From: Salvia splendens | Lineage: Eukaryota > Streptophyta > Magnoliopsida > Lamiales > Lamiaceae | Direction of reading: 5' to 3' | DNA length: 64,000 nt | Assembly (NCBI RefSeq): GCF_004379255.2 | Contig: NC_056035.1 | Location: 25,916,502-25,980,501 of the forward strand | In this document: positions 10,124-22,484 of the stretch, one piece after another | How the letters are laid out: every line of letters begins with the position of its first letter | Numbering within the stretch: the first letter of the stretch is position 1 | Translations under genes and position numbers: made by a program | Notes under the pieces: model-generated | Databases searched by the model: none | What the model was told of the DNA's origin: nothing | What the model saw: only the letters and a program-made list of their open reading frames with translations

Positions 10124-11660
10124 CAAAGCGCGTCTTTCAGCGGGTCTGTCCACTTTTTATTGGTGAGTGAAATAGTAACTGCATTATGTCAATTTACATA
10201 CATTACATACATGATACAATATGCAATATTGTGTCTGCTGTAGCAAATGCATTATATATACAGATTGGTACATTATTGAACCTTAATTGGTTCATTATCT
10301 AGTTCTGCCAATCTTGTTGCAGCTATAATTTATGCATTACATGGACTTTTTGGTACATTACTGATTTGAATCAGAAAATGTAATAGCTTTTGGTACATTA
10401 GAGATATGTTTCCTTGAATCATCTGTTAAGTTTCAGTTGCAATAATCATTATCATTGTTGATCTCTTGCATTATACCGCTGTTACACATGCATTATATAC
10501 ATATTTAGATACATTATTGAATTGTTACATTATTTGGTTATTGCTAGTGTGCGTATGTGGACCGCGTGGTTCATTGCCGGAGGCGAGTGATCCGTGTCTG
10601 GCCGACAATTAAAGGTTGGACGGCTGAGACGCTCAAGCAAAGGGAGGATGCAGAGCGTGACCAGTACGGAACAGGGAGGTTGGAGGGCCGAATTGACAAG
10701 GAGAAGTTTCTTCAGGAGCAGGAAGTGAGGAGGATGGAAGCGTTGAATAGGGGAGAATGAGGAGTGCCCATCAAGTATAGAGCTAAGCGAATCAGAGATC
10801 AGTTTATCGCTTCAAGCTCGCATATGGCCCAGGCTATTTCGACATGGGTAGATGATTTTAAGTGAATACCTATTGAGTTGCTTCCTGATGAGTGCTTCCG
10901 AGTAGGCAGTCAGATTGGAAAGAAATTGTTGGGATTGGAAGATGAGAATGTGGTGGAAGATGATGAAATTGTAACAAAACTGACACAGACAAGGGATGAT
11001 GAAGAAGAGTACAGTCCGAAAGGGATTGAAGAGATGGAGAAGATGATGGCGGCATACGACAAGAAGAAGACGATTAACAGTAGCTTCACTAGGCCATCGT
11101 TTGTGTTGGATGGGTTCGATTGTCTTGACCCCTTTGTTACACATCAAACACATGGGGCAGAGGGTAGTGGTGGTGGAGAGGAAAACAACAATGATGAGAG
11201 AGCACATGATGCCCTAGTTGTTGATCAACCGGGAGTTGATGATCAGCCAGGAGAGATTCCAATGCACGAGTCAAGAGGTGATGATAACCCCGATATCATA
11301 TCAAACGATGATGGTGTAGCCGGACTTGAAGTCCCATCTGAAATGCATACTTCAGTCGGTGCAACTGGGACATCATCAGATATGGCGGCTGGTGTGGGAA
11401 TGTTGAGCAAGACTGGGGTATCCATTAACAAATTAAACCCTTTGGTGTTCTTACGTTTGTACATTATTAACATGTTTTCAATTATGGTGCAATTGTGTAC
11501 AGGCGTCTGAGACAAGAGTTGGAGATGGAGGTGGTGCAATTGTGGTGAGGAAAGATGGAGCTGGTACCGGATCTAAGAGTAAAACCCAGACAGAGAAAGC
11601 CACCAAAAAGAGTGCAGCGGTAGAGGAGAGTGTCAAGGTATTTACATCTTAAACATTACT
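10124..11660 (+). pseudogene. MULE-1 ULP1-like gene, N-terminal exons (broken)
   Basis: Exonic stretches alternate with AT-rich introns full of TACATTA words. Recognisable coding parts are about 10535-10760 (WTAETLKQREDAERDQYG) and 10790-11510 (RDQFIASSSHMAQAISTW, then LLPDECFRVGSQIGKKL and an acidic low-complexity tail). A TGA near 10863 breaks the frame. The exon ending about 11635 (TKKSAAVEESVK) is followed by a GTATTTA splice donor; the intron is then split by gypsy-1. The gene continues at 45395. Transposon-carried ULP1-like genes are known in plant MULEs. The identification rests on the C-terminal protease-like part and the FAR1 transposase partner. Confidence 0.6.
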
Positions 11661-11761
11661 TGCATTATATACTAATATTGGTACATTATTGCCACTACAT
11701 TTGCTTACATTATTGTGTGTACATCATATGAATGCATTATGACATTATAAGTCACCCTGGC

Positions 11762-14700
11762 TGTCACGGCTTCCCTTACTAAGGATAGTAAAGACGGAGA
11801 AATCGCGACTAGGGGAGGGACTAAGAAGCGGGGAAGAAAAGGGGGACCAATAAAAGACGACATTTAACACAAAGCTCGACTACACTTCAAGAGAAAATAT
11901 TTTAATGTATTGCATGGTTAAGCAGCGGATTAATGTCTCAAGGTAATTAATGTCATAACATAGTATGGAAAAAAAACGGAAGACTTTTAGAAAGAAAGCA
12001 ATTTTAAACAAGGGAGCGGAAATTAAGTATCTAGAGAGAGTCATAGGATGACGCCCATGTATGAAGACAAGACGCATCCGGGAAATCTTAAGGCTCGACT
12101 CAACATCCGCCGCAACATCATTGCTCAACCTGCACATAGGGAAAACATATACAGGGTTAAGTACTTAATATACTCAATGGGCTCATGCCGAAAATATTTG
12201 ATAAAAGTTATGTCATCCATACCATAGTGAACTCGAGTTTTATATTTAGAAGAAAAATATCATCGAGTATCACAAAAACAGTTTCATAGTCGGGCCAGAC
12301 AAAATAATCTCCCCATTTTCTCAACAATCAATCATTCACATCCTCATACCATAGTGCGACGAAAGTGTGGCCACACTATTCGCCCACGAGACCGGCCGAC
12401 TAGCAAGGACGGCTCACGATCCCACCAGTGTACACAGCCTGATAGGGTTTGCGGCCCTACTCAGACCCGAATTCGTTTCACAACGCAGACATGTAGCCTA
12501 ACGGAGCAAGGTCAGACGAACTAGGCATCAGGCAACAATCTTACAAACAAAAACAACATGGCATGACATAACAAGACCACCCTTATAACACCACATCATA
12601 TTTTTGGAAAATAAAAAAGATTTGTAAAAGAAAGCCCACCTCGTTTGATCAAACAAATCAATATCCAACTTAAGGCAACCCTCGTTCCTTGTGCTCACGT
12701 ACACAGAATAACTCTTGCCAACATCACAACACAATTTAGCCTTCCCTCAATTCACATTATCATGCATGTCCTATCGTTCCTTTCATCGTTCTCTTAAATT
12801 ACCCATCCCAACATTCATCAACATAAGGAAAACATGGCATAATATTTCTCAACGTATAACACATAATCAAGTCCTAGGGTACATTCATTAATCATACATG
12901 CATCATATAATTCACCCAACTTGGCAACAAATGATATTTTAACGTAGCAACAAATCTGGCAGAACTGCGCAGTTGGTTTGTAAAAATCACCAAATATCCA
13001 TCCGACCTCATATGAAGCTAAAATTTGGTCACAACACAGTAGACACATTCAAGTTCATCAAGTTCGAAATTCACATCAAAATGAGGCCATTTGTTTGGTC
13101 AGATAGAAAATGGGCAATAATACAAGTTTCTGGCAGAATTGCGCAGTCGACTTCAAAAATTTATTAAAACTTCATCTTTCGTCAAAACAGGCTGAAATTT
13201 ACACACAACACAGAAAACACCTTGAAATTTACTCAGAAAAAATTTCGCACCAAAATAAGGTCGTTTGTTCAGTCAAACACACGTCGGAATCCACTGCCCG
13301 AACACCACAGTTTTCAGGTTTCACAATTTCGAAATTAGGGTTTCTTCCTCATTCATCCAAACACAATTTTTCATGCTTCCCACACACAATCATGCTTCAA
13401 AAGGCTCTCACAATCATGTTCTCATATGATCACACATCATTCACCAATGATTCATTCAAACTTCACACATATTCATTCAAAATCGCATATTCACAATTCT
13501 TCTCATACAAAACACAAATTCCCACTGATTAATTATGCGATCTATGATTCCTACACTCACTATATGTATGAGGGAATCAAGAACAAGGTTTCAATGGAGA
13601 AGATGAGGAAAAGATTTTAGTTATACCTTCTTGAATAAAAAATCAAACGGTAGAAGCAAGTATTTACGCGATTCGTCAGGAACTCTTGAAAATCCAACTC
13701 CAATGGGTGCAAGAACAAGGATGGAAGGAATTTTGGAGAGGATGAAGAGAGGGAGGCGTGTGAATAGAGCGATTCGTCGGGAACTCTTGAAAATCCAACT
13801 CCAATGGGCTAGGGTTTAGTTTATGTGATTGTATAGTCCTATGTTTAATCCCACAAAATTAATTAATTGTGGAGGAATAAAATAGAGGCCAATAATAAAA
13901 TCCCACAATTAAAAGAAAGGCAATTTTCAAAAACTTGGCTAGGAAATTAATAAGGAATTTATTTGGTATTTACTTGGGGAGAAATAGATTCACAATTTAG
14001 GAAATAAAACAATGACTATTCCGTAAATAAGGGAACAAAGTAAATTAAATCTCCAAGTAGGAAATAATGAGGGAGGGGCCGAAAATTTTGGTAATTTCTT
14101 TATAGGAAAAGACTCCCATAAAATTATTTAAATTTAAAAAAATTTCCACAAGTTGAAGCATAAGGGGCGTGTGATATGGAGAGCACAATACAAGGAAAAT
14201 ATTCACATCCCCGATTAATTTGACTTAGGTATTAATTTGGTATTTATTTGAATAGAAGGAATTCCACAAAGCAGGGAAACAAATATTATTTCCTTCTTAA
14301 TCAAAGGCGCCGAAGATTTGGGTATTATTCCCACAAGGGAATAATTCCAATATTAATCAAATTATGGCGAGGAAACAAAATGTGACAAGATTTAATTTGG
14401 ATTTAAAATAATGAAGGGAATCAACAAGGTACCAATTAAATCAAAGGAATAATCCATCCTCCTAATTAAATTAGGGGATTTTTCGAAATCCCTCAAGAAT
14501 AGGCTAGGGTTCGAAATTCATGTAGTACAAGTTTGGAATAGTTTGTTTTAGATTTAATTTGGATAAATATCCCAAAACAATTTTATTAAATCCAAGAAAG
14601 AGAATATAGTTTCCAATAATTGGGGGGGCGAAAATAGCCACTTTATTTGGCTAGAACAACATGCATGATCTTATTTAATTTAATTTTCCTCATTGCAAAA

Positions 14701-14851
14701 AAAAATATATAAATAACACTTCATTCCAAATCACTCATGACAATTTATTCCACATAGTCAACTCAATCACATAGCAACAATTAAATTTCATAAATGAAAT
14801 TTTCAATCGACATATTAACTTAAAAGCTGAAAAAAAATTTGGGATGTTACA
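11762..14851 (-). repeat. gypsy-1 3' LTR (3090 bp)
   Basis: Read on the minus strand it starts TGTAACATCCC at 14851 and ends CCGTGACA at 11762. The R/U5 side (11762 to about 12500) is almost the same as 42387-43080, including the GAATTCGGGTCTGAG block and the tandem CTGCAT / ATGTGCAGG hairpin. The U3 side is much more diverged from its partner. About 13670-13810 contains a short direct duplication of TTCGTCRGGAACTCTTGAAA. No genes are seen in it. Confidence 0.88.
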
Positions 14852-17229
14852 TCCTTCCCCTCTTAATAGAAATTTCATTCCGAAATTTGACCGTCTCACA
14901 TAAACAACTCGGGGTATTTTTCTTTCATTCTATCTTCTAACTCCCACGTGGCTTCCTCGGGACCATGGTGTTTCCACATCACTTTCACGGATGCTATCGA
15001 CTTGTTTCGCAACTCTTGCACCTTCCGATCTAGGATTGCCTCAGGCCTTTCCTCGTAGCTCATGTCAGGGGTCATGATCACTTTCTCTTGATGAATCACA
15101 TGCTTGGGGTCAAACACGTACTTGCCCAACTGCGACACATGGAAAACATTGTGCACATTCCCAAAACTGGGAGGTAACGCCAAACGGTATGCTACAGTAC
15201 CTACTTCAACGATAATCTCGTACGGCCCTACAAAACGCGGTTTCAGCTTGCCCTTCACTCCAAACCTCACAACTTCTTTCGTCAGGGATACTTTCAAGAA
15301 TACTTTGTCACCGACATCGAATTTGATTTCCGTTCGATGCACGTCAGCATACGACTTCTGCCTATCTTGAGCTTCTTTGATCCTTGCGCAGATTTGATGC
15401 ACAATTTCGGTCATTTCCCTTATAGCGTCGGGTCCTAACATCTTCCTCTCGCCGACTTCATCCCAATAGAGTGGGGATTGACACTTCCTGCCATACAAAG
15501 CTTCATACAGAGCCATATCGATCGTCGCTTGATAGCTATTGTTGTAGGCGAATTCAACCAACGGAAGAACAGTTTCCCAACTTTCCCTTCGATCTATGAC
15601 AACGGCTCGCAGCATATCCTCAAGCGTTTGAATCATCCTCTTTGACTGCCCGTACGATTACGGGTGATAAGCAGTGCTGAAGTTCAATTGTGTGCCCAAT
15701 TCTCGTTGCAAACTCATCCAAAACTTTGATGGGAACTTCGTATCGCGGTCGGATACAATGGTCTTTGGCACTCCATGCAAACGTACAATCTCACTCACGT
15801 AGAGTTTAGCTAACTTGTCCGCTCCATAAGTAATCTTAATCGGTAAGAAGTGCGCGCTTTTAGTAAGTCGATCGATAATTACCCATATCGCAGTGTTGCC
15901 CTTTTGTGACTTCGGCAAACCCGTCACGAAATCCATAGCTAGATGCTCCCACTTCCACTCGGGAATTTCAAGTGGTTGCAATTTCCCATATGGCCGTTAG
16001 TGTAAGGCTTTCACTTGTCGACATGCTAGACATCGCTCCACAGACGACGCTACGTCCCCTTTCATTCCGTTCCACCAAAAACGTTGCTTCAAATCTCGAT
16101 ACATCTTTGTGCTTCCGGGGTGATCAGTGTATGGCGTGTCGTGCACTTCACTCAAAATCTCATCTTTTAGCGCCTCATCGCTCGGCACACACAATCGTCC
16201 ATCGTACGTCAAGGCATTATCCGCCCCCTCACGATAATGATCAAGCTTCACGGATCTCACCTTCAAACGTAATTCTTCCAACTTCTCATCACATTGTTGG
16301 CTTCTATGAGCTTGGTTCTCAAATCTGGCTCAATCACTAGCATCGCGATTCTTCCTCCTACTGTCTCGGGCGCTTTCACTATTTCCAATCTCATTCTGTC
16401 GAATTCGCGAATCAACTCTTCCTCTTGCGTTAGGAAATAAGCCAATTGTGGTTGGTTCTTCCTACTCAAAGCATCAGCTACTACGTTCGCCTTGCCGGAT
16501 GATAGTGAATACCACAGTCATAATCTTTCACGATCTCTAACCAACGTCGCTGTCGCATGTTTAGCTCCTTCTGCTCGAAGAAATACTTGAGACTCTTGTG
16601 ATCCGTATATATCTCGCATCTCACTCCATAGAGATGGTGTCTCCAAATTTTCAGTGCGTGCACTACTGCTACTAGTTCAAATCATGGGTCGGAAAATTCA
16701 GCTCATTGGGTTGTCGGGAAGCATATGCTATCACTTTCCCATCTTGCATTAACACGCATCCAAGTCCTACTTTTGATGCATCAGTATAGACGGCGAAGTC
16801 CTTGTCGGCTGCCGGCACCGCTAGAACAGGTGTTGTGGTCAACTTTTCTTTCAACAGTTGGAAACTCGACTCGCATTCCGGCGTCCAAACCATTTTGATT
16901 CCTTTCTTCAACAATTGTGTCATTGGTCTCGCGATTTTAGAGAATCCCTCGATGAAGCATCGGTAGTATCCCGCCAATCCCAAGAAACTGCGGATTTCAC
17001 TCGGTGTTTTCGCTGATTTCCAATTTTGCACAGCCTCGACCTTTGCGGGGTCTTCTTGAATCCCATTTGCCGTCACGATATGACCAAGAAAGTTCACTCG
17101 AGTCAACCAAAATTCACACTTACTAAACATGGAATAAAGCTTCTCCCTTCGTAACGTTCCCAACACAGTATACTAAAACATCGTCGATGAAGACTAACAC
17201 AAACTTGTCAAGATACTCGTGGAAAACTC
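14852..17229 (-). pseudogene. gypsy-1 pol: RT (partial), RNase H, integrase with chromodomain-like tail
   Basis: Reading leftward, RT begins mid-domain at the junction near 17229 (VFHEYLDKF, then FIDDVLVY at 17170-17196, the YxDD box). RNase H follows at about 16800-16481 ([22 protein letters not shown]), with a frameshift near 16675. The integrase zinc finger is at 16281-15997 (HPGSTKMYRDLK, CLAC), the core at 15981-15590 and the C-terminal domain to 14896, ending EEATWELEDRMKEKYPELF as in Tekay-like chromoviruses. Stops occur near 15997 and 15657. The third catalytic residue reads GQSKRMIQT, a Glu-to-Lys change. Gag, protease and the RT N-terminus are missing. Confidence 0.87.
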
Positions 17230-18674
17230 AGTTCGTCGAACCTAATCTAAGAACGAGAATCGTTGCAGCACAACGGATGGATACGAAACTTGAAGAAATT
17301 CGAATTGAAGCGAGAACTGGCAAATCTGGAAGTTTTAGTGAGGAGTCCGACAACGCCCTCACTTTGGATGGGATACTGTGCGTACCAAACGATGTGGAAC
17401 TCAAGAATGAGATCATGAGTGAAGCTCATGAGACTCCATACACGGCTCATCCAGGAAGCACGAAGATGTATCAGGACTTGAAAAAAAAAGTCATTTTGGT
17501 GGAAAGGCATGAAGAGAGACATAGTGGCATCGTGGAGCGCTGCTTAGCCTGCCAGCAAGTGAAGGCTCTACATCAACGACCGTACGGAAAGTTGCAACCA
17601 CTAGAAATTCCCGAGTGGAAATGGGAGCACATCACCATGGATTTTGTGACGGCATTGCCAAAGACGCAAAATGGGATTACTGCCATATGGGTAACTATAG
17701 ACCGACTCACTAAGTGTGCGCATTTCATACCGATTCCCGTAACGCATGGATCGAGCAAGCTAGCTCAGATCTACATAAAGGAAATAGTGCGACTGCATGG
17801 AGTCCCAGTGACAATCACGTCCGACCGTGACTCGAAATTCACTTCAAGATTTTGGATGAGTCTGCAACGCGAGCTTGGAACTCGATTGAATTTTAGCACG
17901 ACTTTTCACCCGCAGACCGATGGACAATCCGAGAGGGCGATCCAAACTCTAGAGGACATGTTGAGAACCGTGGTGCTCGACTGCGGAGGAAGTTGGGAAT
18001 CAGTGCTACCGCTGATCGAATTCGCTTACAACAACAGTTTCCAAGCAACGATACCCATGGCGCTGTACGAAGCCTTGTATGGAAGAAAGCGTAGATCGCC
18101 GCTCTATTGGGACGAAGTTGGCGAACGAAGAGTACTTGGACCTGATGCAGTTAAAGAAATGAATAAAATTGTTAGACAAATTTGCAAAAAGATCAAAGAA
18201 GCTCAGGACAAAAAAATCGTACGCGGATGTCCGGCGAACCAATTGCAATTTCAAGCCGACGACAAAGTTTCCCTCAAAGTATCCCCGTCGAAAAGGATAA
18301 CGCGTTTTGGTGTCAAGGGAAAGTTGAGACCACGATTTATCGGGCCTTATGAAATTCTAGAAGGAGTAGGACCCGTTGCGTTCCGATTAGCGCTACCGCC
18401 AAGCCTTGGAAACATGCACAACGTCTTTCACGTGTCGCAATTGCGGAAATATGTGTTCGATCCGAAGTACGTGATTCACTCAGAAGAAGTTGCTTTGAAC
18501 TCGGACTTGAGCTACGAGGAGAGACCCCAAATAATCCTGGACCGAAAGGTTCATAATTTGAGAAATAAGTCTATTGCTTGCGTAAAAGAACTGTGGAGAA
18601 ACCACGGGGACGAAGAAGCCACGTGGGAGCTTGAGGACAAGATGATGAATTTGTACCCAGAACTCTTCCCATGA
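17230..18674 (+). CDS. gypsy-2 integrase with chromodomain-like C-terminus
   Basis: An uninterrupted frame of about 480 residues; its first open codons (17187-17229) are antisense gypsy-1 and not part of the protein. Counting from 17187, the HHCC finger is H81, H88, C119 and C122. The catalytic triad is D152 (MDFVTALP), D213 (TSDRDSKF) and E249 (GQSERAIQ), with the canonical 35-residue spacing. Residues 101-114 read VILVERHEERHSG where gypsy-1 has FWWNGMKGDVASS. A short insertion in the A-run near 17480 and a compensating change downstream have swapped the frame locally. The end EEATWELEDKMMNLYPELF is the Tekay-type chromodomain region. The polyprotein start is lost, so expression is doubtful. 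Confidence 0.88.
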
Positions 18675-18700
18675 AGGTACCAAATTTCGGGACGAAATTT

Positions 18701-18835
18701 CTTTTAAGAGTGGTAGGATGTAACACCCCACTTTCTGAACCCTAATTTTCGAACCATGAAATTTTGCATTTAATGCTTTTAAGAGTGGTAGGATGTAACA
18801 CCCCACTTTCTGAACCCTAATTTTCGAACCATGAA
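18701..18835 (+). repeat. 75-base tandem duplication spanning the gypsy-2 purine tract and LTR start
   Basis: CTTTTAAGAGTGGTAGGATG followed by TAACACCCCACTTTCTGAACC begins at 18701 and again at 18776. The polypurine-tract region and the first ~40 bases of the LTR are thus duplicated head-to-tail. Either copy (18719 or 18794) could be the original LTR start. Confidence 0.9.
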
Positions 18836-21496
18836 GTATGCAAATTAAATGATGAGTGAATTAATTGCTTGATTTCTATGTGACCTGATTTTGTTTTGGA
18901 GTTGAGATGTGGGTGGAATAGTCAATCGTGTTGAATTGTGACGTGGCTGTTTGAATAATTGATGCGGGGTGAAATATATTGTGGTGAATTATTTTTTCTA
19001 AGGGTGAGTGAGATTAAATAGGATCAACAATAATTACCTTGCCCATTTTATTTGAAATTTTCGACCGCTCCTATTTATTGGAGAGGGATTCTATTTTCCT
19101 TGGATTTAATTATTTGTTTGGGGTAATTATCCAAATTAAATCCAAAGCCAATTATTCTTTATTTTCTTCATGAGGAAAGTCGACCCACATGCTTACCCCA
19201 TGGAGATTTCGAAAATCTCCTAATTGTGGAGAGGAGGAATTATTCATTATACTAATTGATCCCCTATTTATTCCTTCCCATGAATAAATTCAAATATCCT
19301 AGCAAATCTTGCCTTATCTTGTTCAATTAAAGATTTGAAATTTATTCCTTGTGGAAGAAGCATAATTCACGCCACTTCCCAATTTTTTTTATTGAGAGAA
19401 TTATTATTTTATTATGCTCCGTAATATTTTATTCTACTCCGTGAAATACCAAATAAAATCATTGGCTAATTATATAGCCAAGATTTCAAAATCTCTCCAC
19501 CAAATTCACGCCAATTCCCACTCCCTCATATCTTCCCCAAAATCTTTATTTAATTGTGGGATATTTTATTCCTAACTCTATAAATAAGAGATTAAACCAA
19601 ACCCTAACCCTAGCCCCCACAATTTCACACGTCTACTCCCTCTCTCACACGCCCATTCTCTCTTCCCCACTCCTCCCACACTTGTTCTTCTACTCTACTC
19701 AAGATCCTTTCGATTCGCCAAAAGTTTGTTGAAGAATCAAGAGTTATATTCGTTTCTACCGATTGTTTTGTTCAAGAAAGGTACAATCAAACCTCTATTC
19801 TTCATTCCTCTCCATCTAAACATTCTTTTGACTCCCTCATGCATATAGTGAGTGTAGGGATTTCAAATCTAATGATTTAATCGGTGGGAATTTGTATTTG
19901 TATGTGTGTATGCGTTTTGAATAAAATTGTATGAAGATTTAATGAATCATTTGTGAATGATGTATGATTATATGAAAACATGAGTGTGAGGACTCTTTTA
20001 AGCATGTTTCTGTGTTAAAACCATGAAAAGGTTGTGTTTCAATGAATGGGGATGAAACCCTAATTCGAATTTTTAAGCATTGAAAACTGTGGATTCGGAC
20101 AGTAGATTCCGACACGATTTTGACCGACCGAATAAACTCATTTTTATTCGATTCTTTTTTCTGAGTAAACTTCATGATGTCTTCTGTGTTGTATGTAAAT
20201 TTCAACTCATTTGAAAAAAAAATAAATTTTTGGTGAATTTTTGAAGTTGACTGCACAATTCTGCCGGAAAATGTTTTCTCGACCAGTAGGTTACGTTTTC
20301 GATTTGACCGACCTAAAAAGGTTATTTTGACATGAATATTTAACTGGAAGTTATTTGATGAGTCTAATGCATTGTGGTAAAATTTTAGCCCCAACGGAAG
20401 TCGGGTGAGTTTTTAATACTTTTATAAAATGGTTGCGCAGTGCTGCCAGATTTTTTATCTTTACAAAAAAACTATGTTGTTATAAGTGATATACATGATA
20501 TATATATGTGATGACGTGATGTGTTATTCAAAGATGGGGAAAAGGTAAACGTTAGGGACATGCATAATATTAAGTCGATGTTTGTGACTGATTGATAATA
20601 TATATTATGTAAAGGTGATAACTCGTGCGCGAAGCGTGATAACAAAGGGAAAGCAGTACTTGAAATCTAAACGGTCGAGGTGGGCTCTCTTTTAAATAAC
20701 GACGATGTCCTAAATGCTTTATTGATAAAAATTTCTATGATTATCATGCCGTGATTTGTTTTAACGTGCCTATCTGATGTGGCTTTTGCCACTGTTATAT
20801 AAATCGAATTCGGGTCCTTGTAGGGCCGCAAACCCTACGTGGATTAGTGTACACCTATGGTAGACTGTGTGCTAGCGTACGGGCTGGCCGGTCTAGTGGC
20901 TTGGTTTGTGGCCACATTCCAAGTCATGTATTGGCAGATATGGTTGACGTCTATGGGAAAATGACTGTGCAGTCGCTATTTTGAACAATGGAAAATATTT
21001 TGGGTGCCTCGGGCCTTTCTAAAGCTCAAACCCCGATGATTACTTACGTATGGCATGATAACATATACTCTTATTTAAAATGTTTTCGGCATGAGCCACT
21101 GAGTATTTTTATAGTACTCAGCCCTGCATGTGTTTTCCCTATGTGCAGGTTGAGCGGCAACGAGCGGTTGGTGGTGTTGAGCAGAATTAATAATATACTA
21201 GGTTTGTTTTGAAACTCCGAGTGTCATTTTGTCTTCACACATGACTTCACTCTTCTCTTGGATGCTTCCGCTGTGATATTTTCTTTACTATTTTTTTATT
21301 TAACTATGAAACTGTTTGTTGGGATGTTTGAAAACTTATTATCTTTTGAATAAATGCTAAACCTTTAGTCTTTTTATTTATTAAACTTAAATTCTTGGTC
21401 AGACTTTTATTGAAACCCTAGTCTTCTATGTCTGTTCATTAAGTCCTTTTAATCACGATCGTCCACTTTTATTAACCCTAAAGGGCGGTCGTGACA
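18719..21496 (+). repeat. gypsy-2 3' LTR (about 2.78 kb)
   Basis: Runs from TGTAACACCCC to GGGCGGTCGTGACA. A likely promoter TATA box (CTCTATAAATAAGAG) is at about 19576-19590. Downstream blocks GAATTCGGGTCC, GGCTGGCCGGTCT and CTCAGCCCTGCAT...GTGCAGGTTGAGCG (about 21110-21160) are shared with the other gypsy LTRs in the window. The short frames inside it are not genes. Confidence 0.88.
19576..19590 (+). promoter_or_regulatory. probable gypsy-2 LTR TATA box
   Basis: CTCTATAAATAAGAG is a good plant TATA box in the middle of the LTR. It is followed by a pyrimidine-rich stretch typical of plant transcription starts. Confidence 0.5.
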
Positions 21497-21555
21497 ATTA
21501 TATTCATCAAAATTGACATTATTTTGAGTTCTTACCCACTTTTTTTTTATTTGGT

Positions 21556-21930
21556 GTAGAAAAAGTTCTTGGCAGATGCACTTGTGAAGTGCAAGGTTTA
21601 AAAAATGGCAGCTCAGGTCCGAAAAAGTAGTACACATGTCGTGACAATGCCGTGGAGGAACAACATCTGCATCATGGAGACGGGGGTCTATGTGATGCGT
21701 TATATGGAGACCTACTTTGGCAAGAGGGAGAAAGAATGGGAGTGCGGACTCAGCGCCAAGGGGACAAAGAGCTTGGAAATGTTGTGAATAAAGTTTGCAA
21801 GGACTCTGCTTACTTGTGCACATAACTCCAGAGGTGGCATCAACCAATCTGCAGCCACCAGGCATTGGAGAGAGAGGCCACCAAAGTTCAACTTTGATAA
21901 GTGGGTCGACAATTATGGGCTGGAGTGATC
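21556..21930 (+). pseudogene. MULE-1 ULP1-like protein, C-terminal part (copy A)
   Basis: After a TTGGTGTAG acceptor the exon encodes KKFLADALVKCKV, then an in-frame TAA (about 21600). The protease C-terminal region MPWRNNICIMETGVYVMRYMETYFG follows at about 21648-21720. In active C48 (ULP1) peptidases this last motif contains a D-C-G catalytic cysteine; here it reads E-T-G, so the nucleophile is absent. A second stop follows SLEML at 21785-21787, and the tail (KFNFDKWVDNYGLE) continues to a TGA near 21927. Copy B has lost this part by deletion. Confidence 0.65.
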
Positions 21931-22484
21931 GTATGGATGATGAATGGATACGTTATTTCTATTAATTTGAACTCCCCTTTTTTTGACAACTCATGTTGGA
22001 AGGGAAAATAGCCGACTTGTGGCTTGGTCTGTTTTGAACAATATCTAGTGTGCTGAACTTTTTCCAATCATAATCATATTTTGGTATAATGTCACTTTAA
22101 TGCTTAATAATGTAATATAGGAAGAAAATAATGTAGAACAAGTTACGTGACTCTTAATAATGATGTACAACAAACAGAATAGATATTGTATATAAATTTA
22201 TGTGATCGTGGACTCTCAACATATAATGGATGTAATTAACCGAATAATGTACTGAATGTGCTTATTAATGAAATGTACTGGAATAATTGTGTACAGTAAG
22301 TTAAGTGCTTGTGAATAATAATGTACAACTTCATGCATAATAATGTACATTAACAGATAAATAATGTAATATTATTATGTATAAATTGTTGACAATTGTG
22401 AGACTAATAAAACTAAGGCAATAAATTGAATAATAAGACTAATCCAAAAAACAAAACCAATAATATTGTGAGGAGTAAAATACA
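21931..22484. other. MULE-1 spacer between convergent genes, rich in AATAATGTA words
   Basis: There is no coding potential. The sequence repeats AATAATGTA-like words many times without strict spacing. It presumably holds the 3' UTRs of the two convergent genes. Copy B lacks it completely. Confidence 0.6.

Larger units (their letters stand above)
17230..21496 (+). mobile_element. gypsy-2, 5'-truncated Ty3/gypsy element
   Basis: Only the region from just before integrase through the 3' LTR remains, on the plus strand. The left end is a blunt join to minus-strand gypsy-1 RT at about 17229. The right end (GTCGTGACA, 21496) abuts ATTATATTCATC. That sequence is the intron of the MULE-1 ULP1-like gene as seen uninterrupted at 46756. 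Gypsy-2 therefore inserted in a MULE-1 intron and later lost its 5' half. Confidence 0.85.

Noticed and set aside
10124..11660. A host SUMO-protease gene
   Set aside because: Linked to a FAR1-type MULE transposase in both copies, with repeated words in its introns and multiple stops; better explained as a MULE-borne gene.
13110..13532. 140-codon plus-strand frame in the gypsy-1 LTR
   Set aside because: Lies within the LTR, Ser/His/Phe-rich low complexity, not conserved in the partner LTR.
15104..16340. Plus-strand frames opposite gypsy-1 integrase
   Set aside because: Antisense to a clearly identified integrase; no domain of their own.
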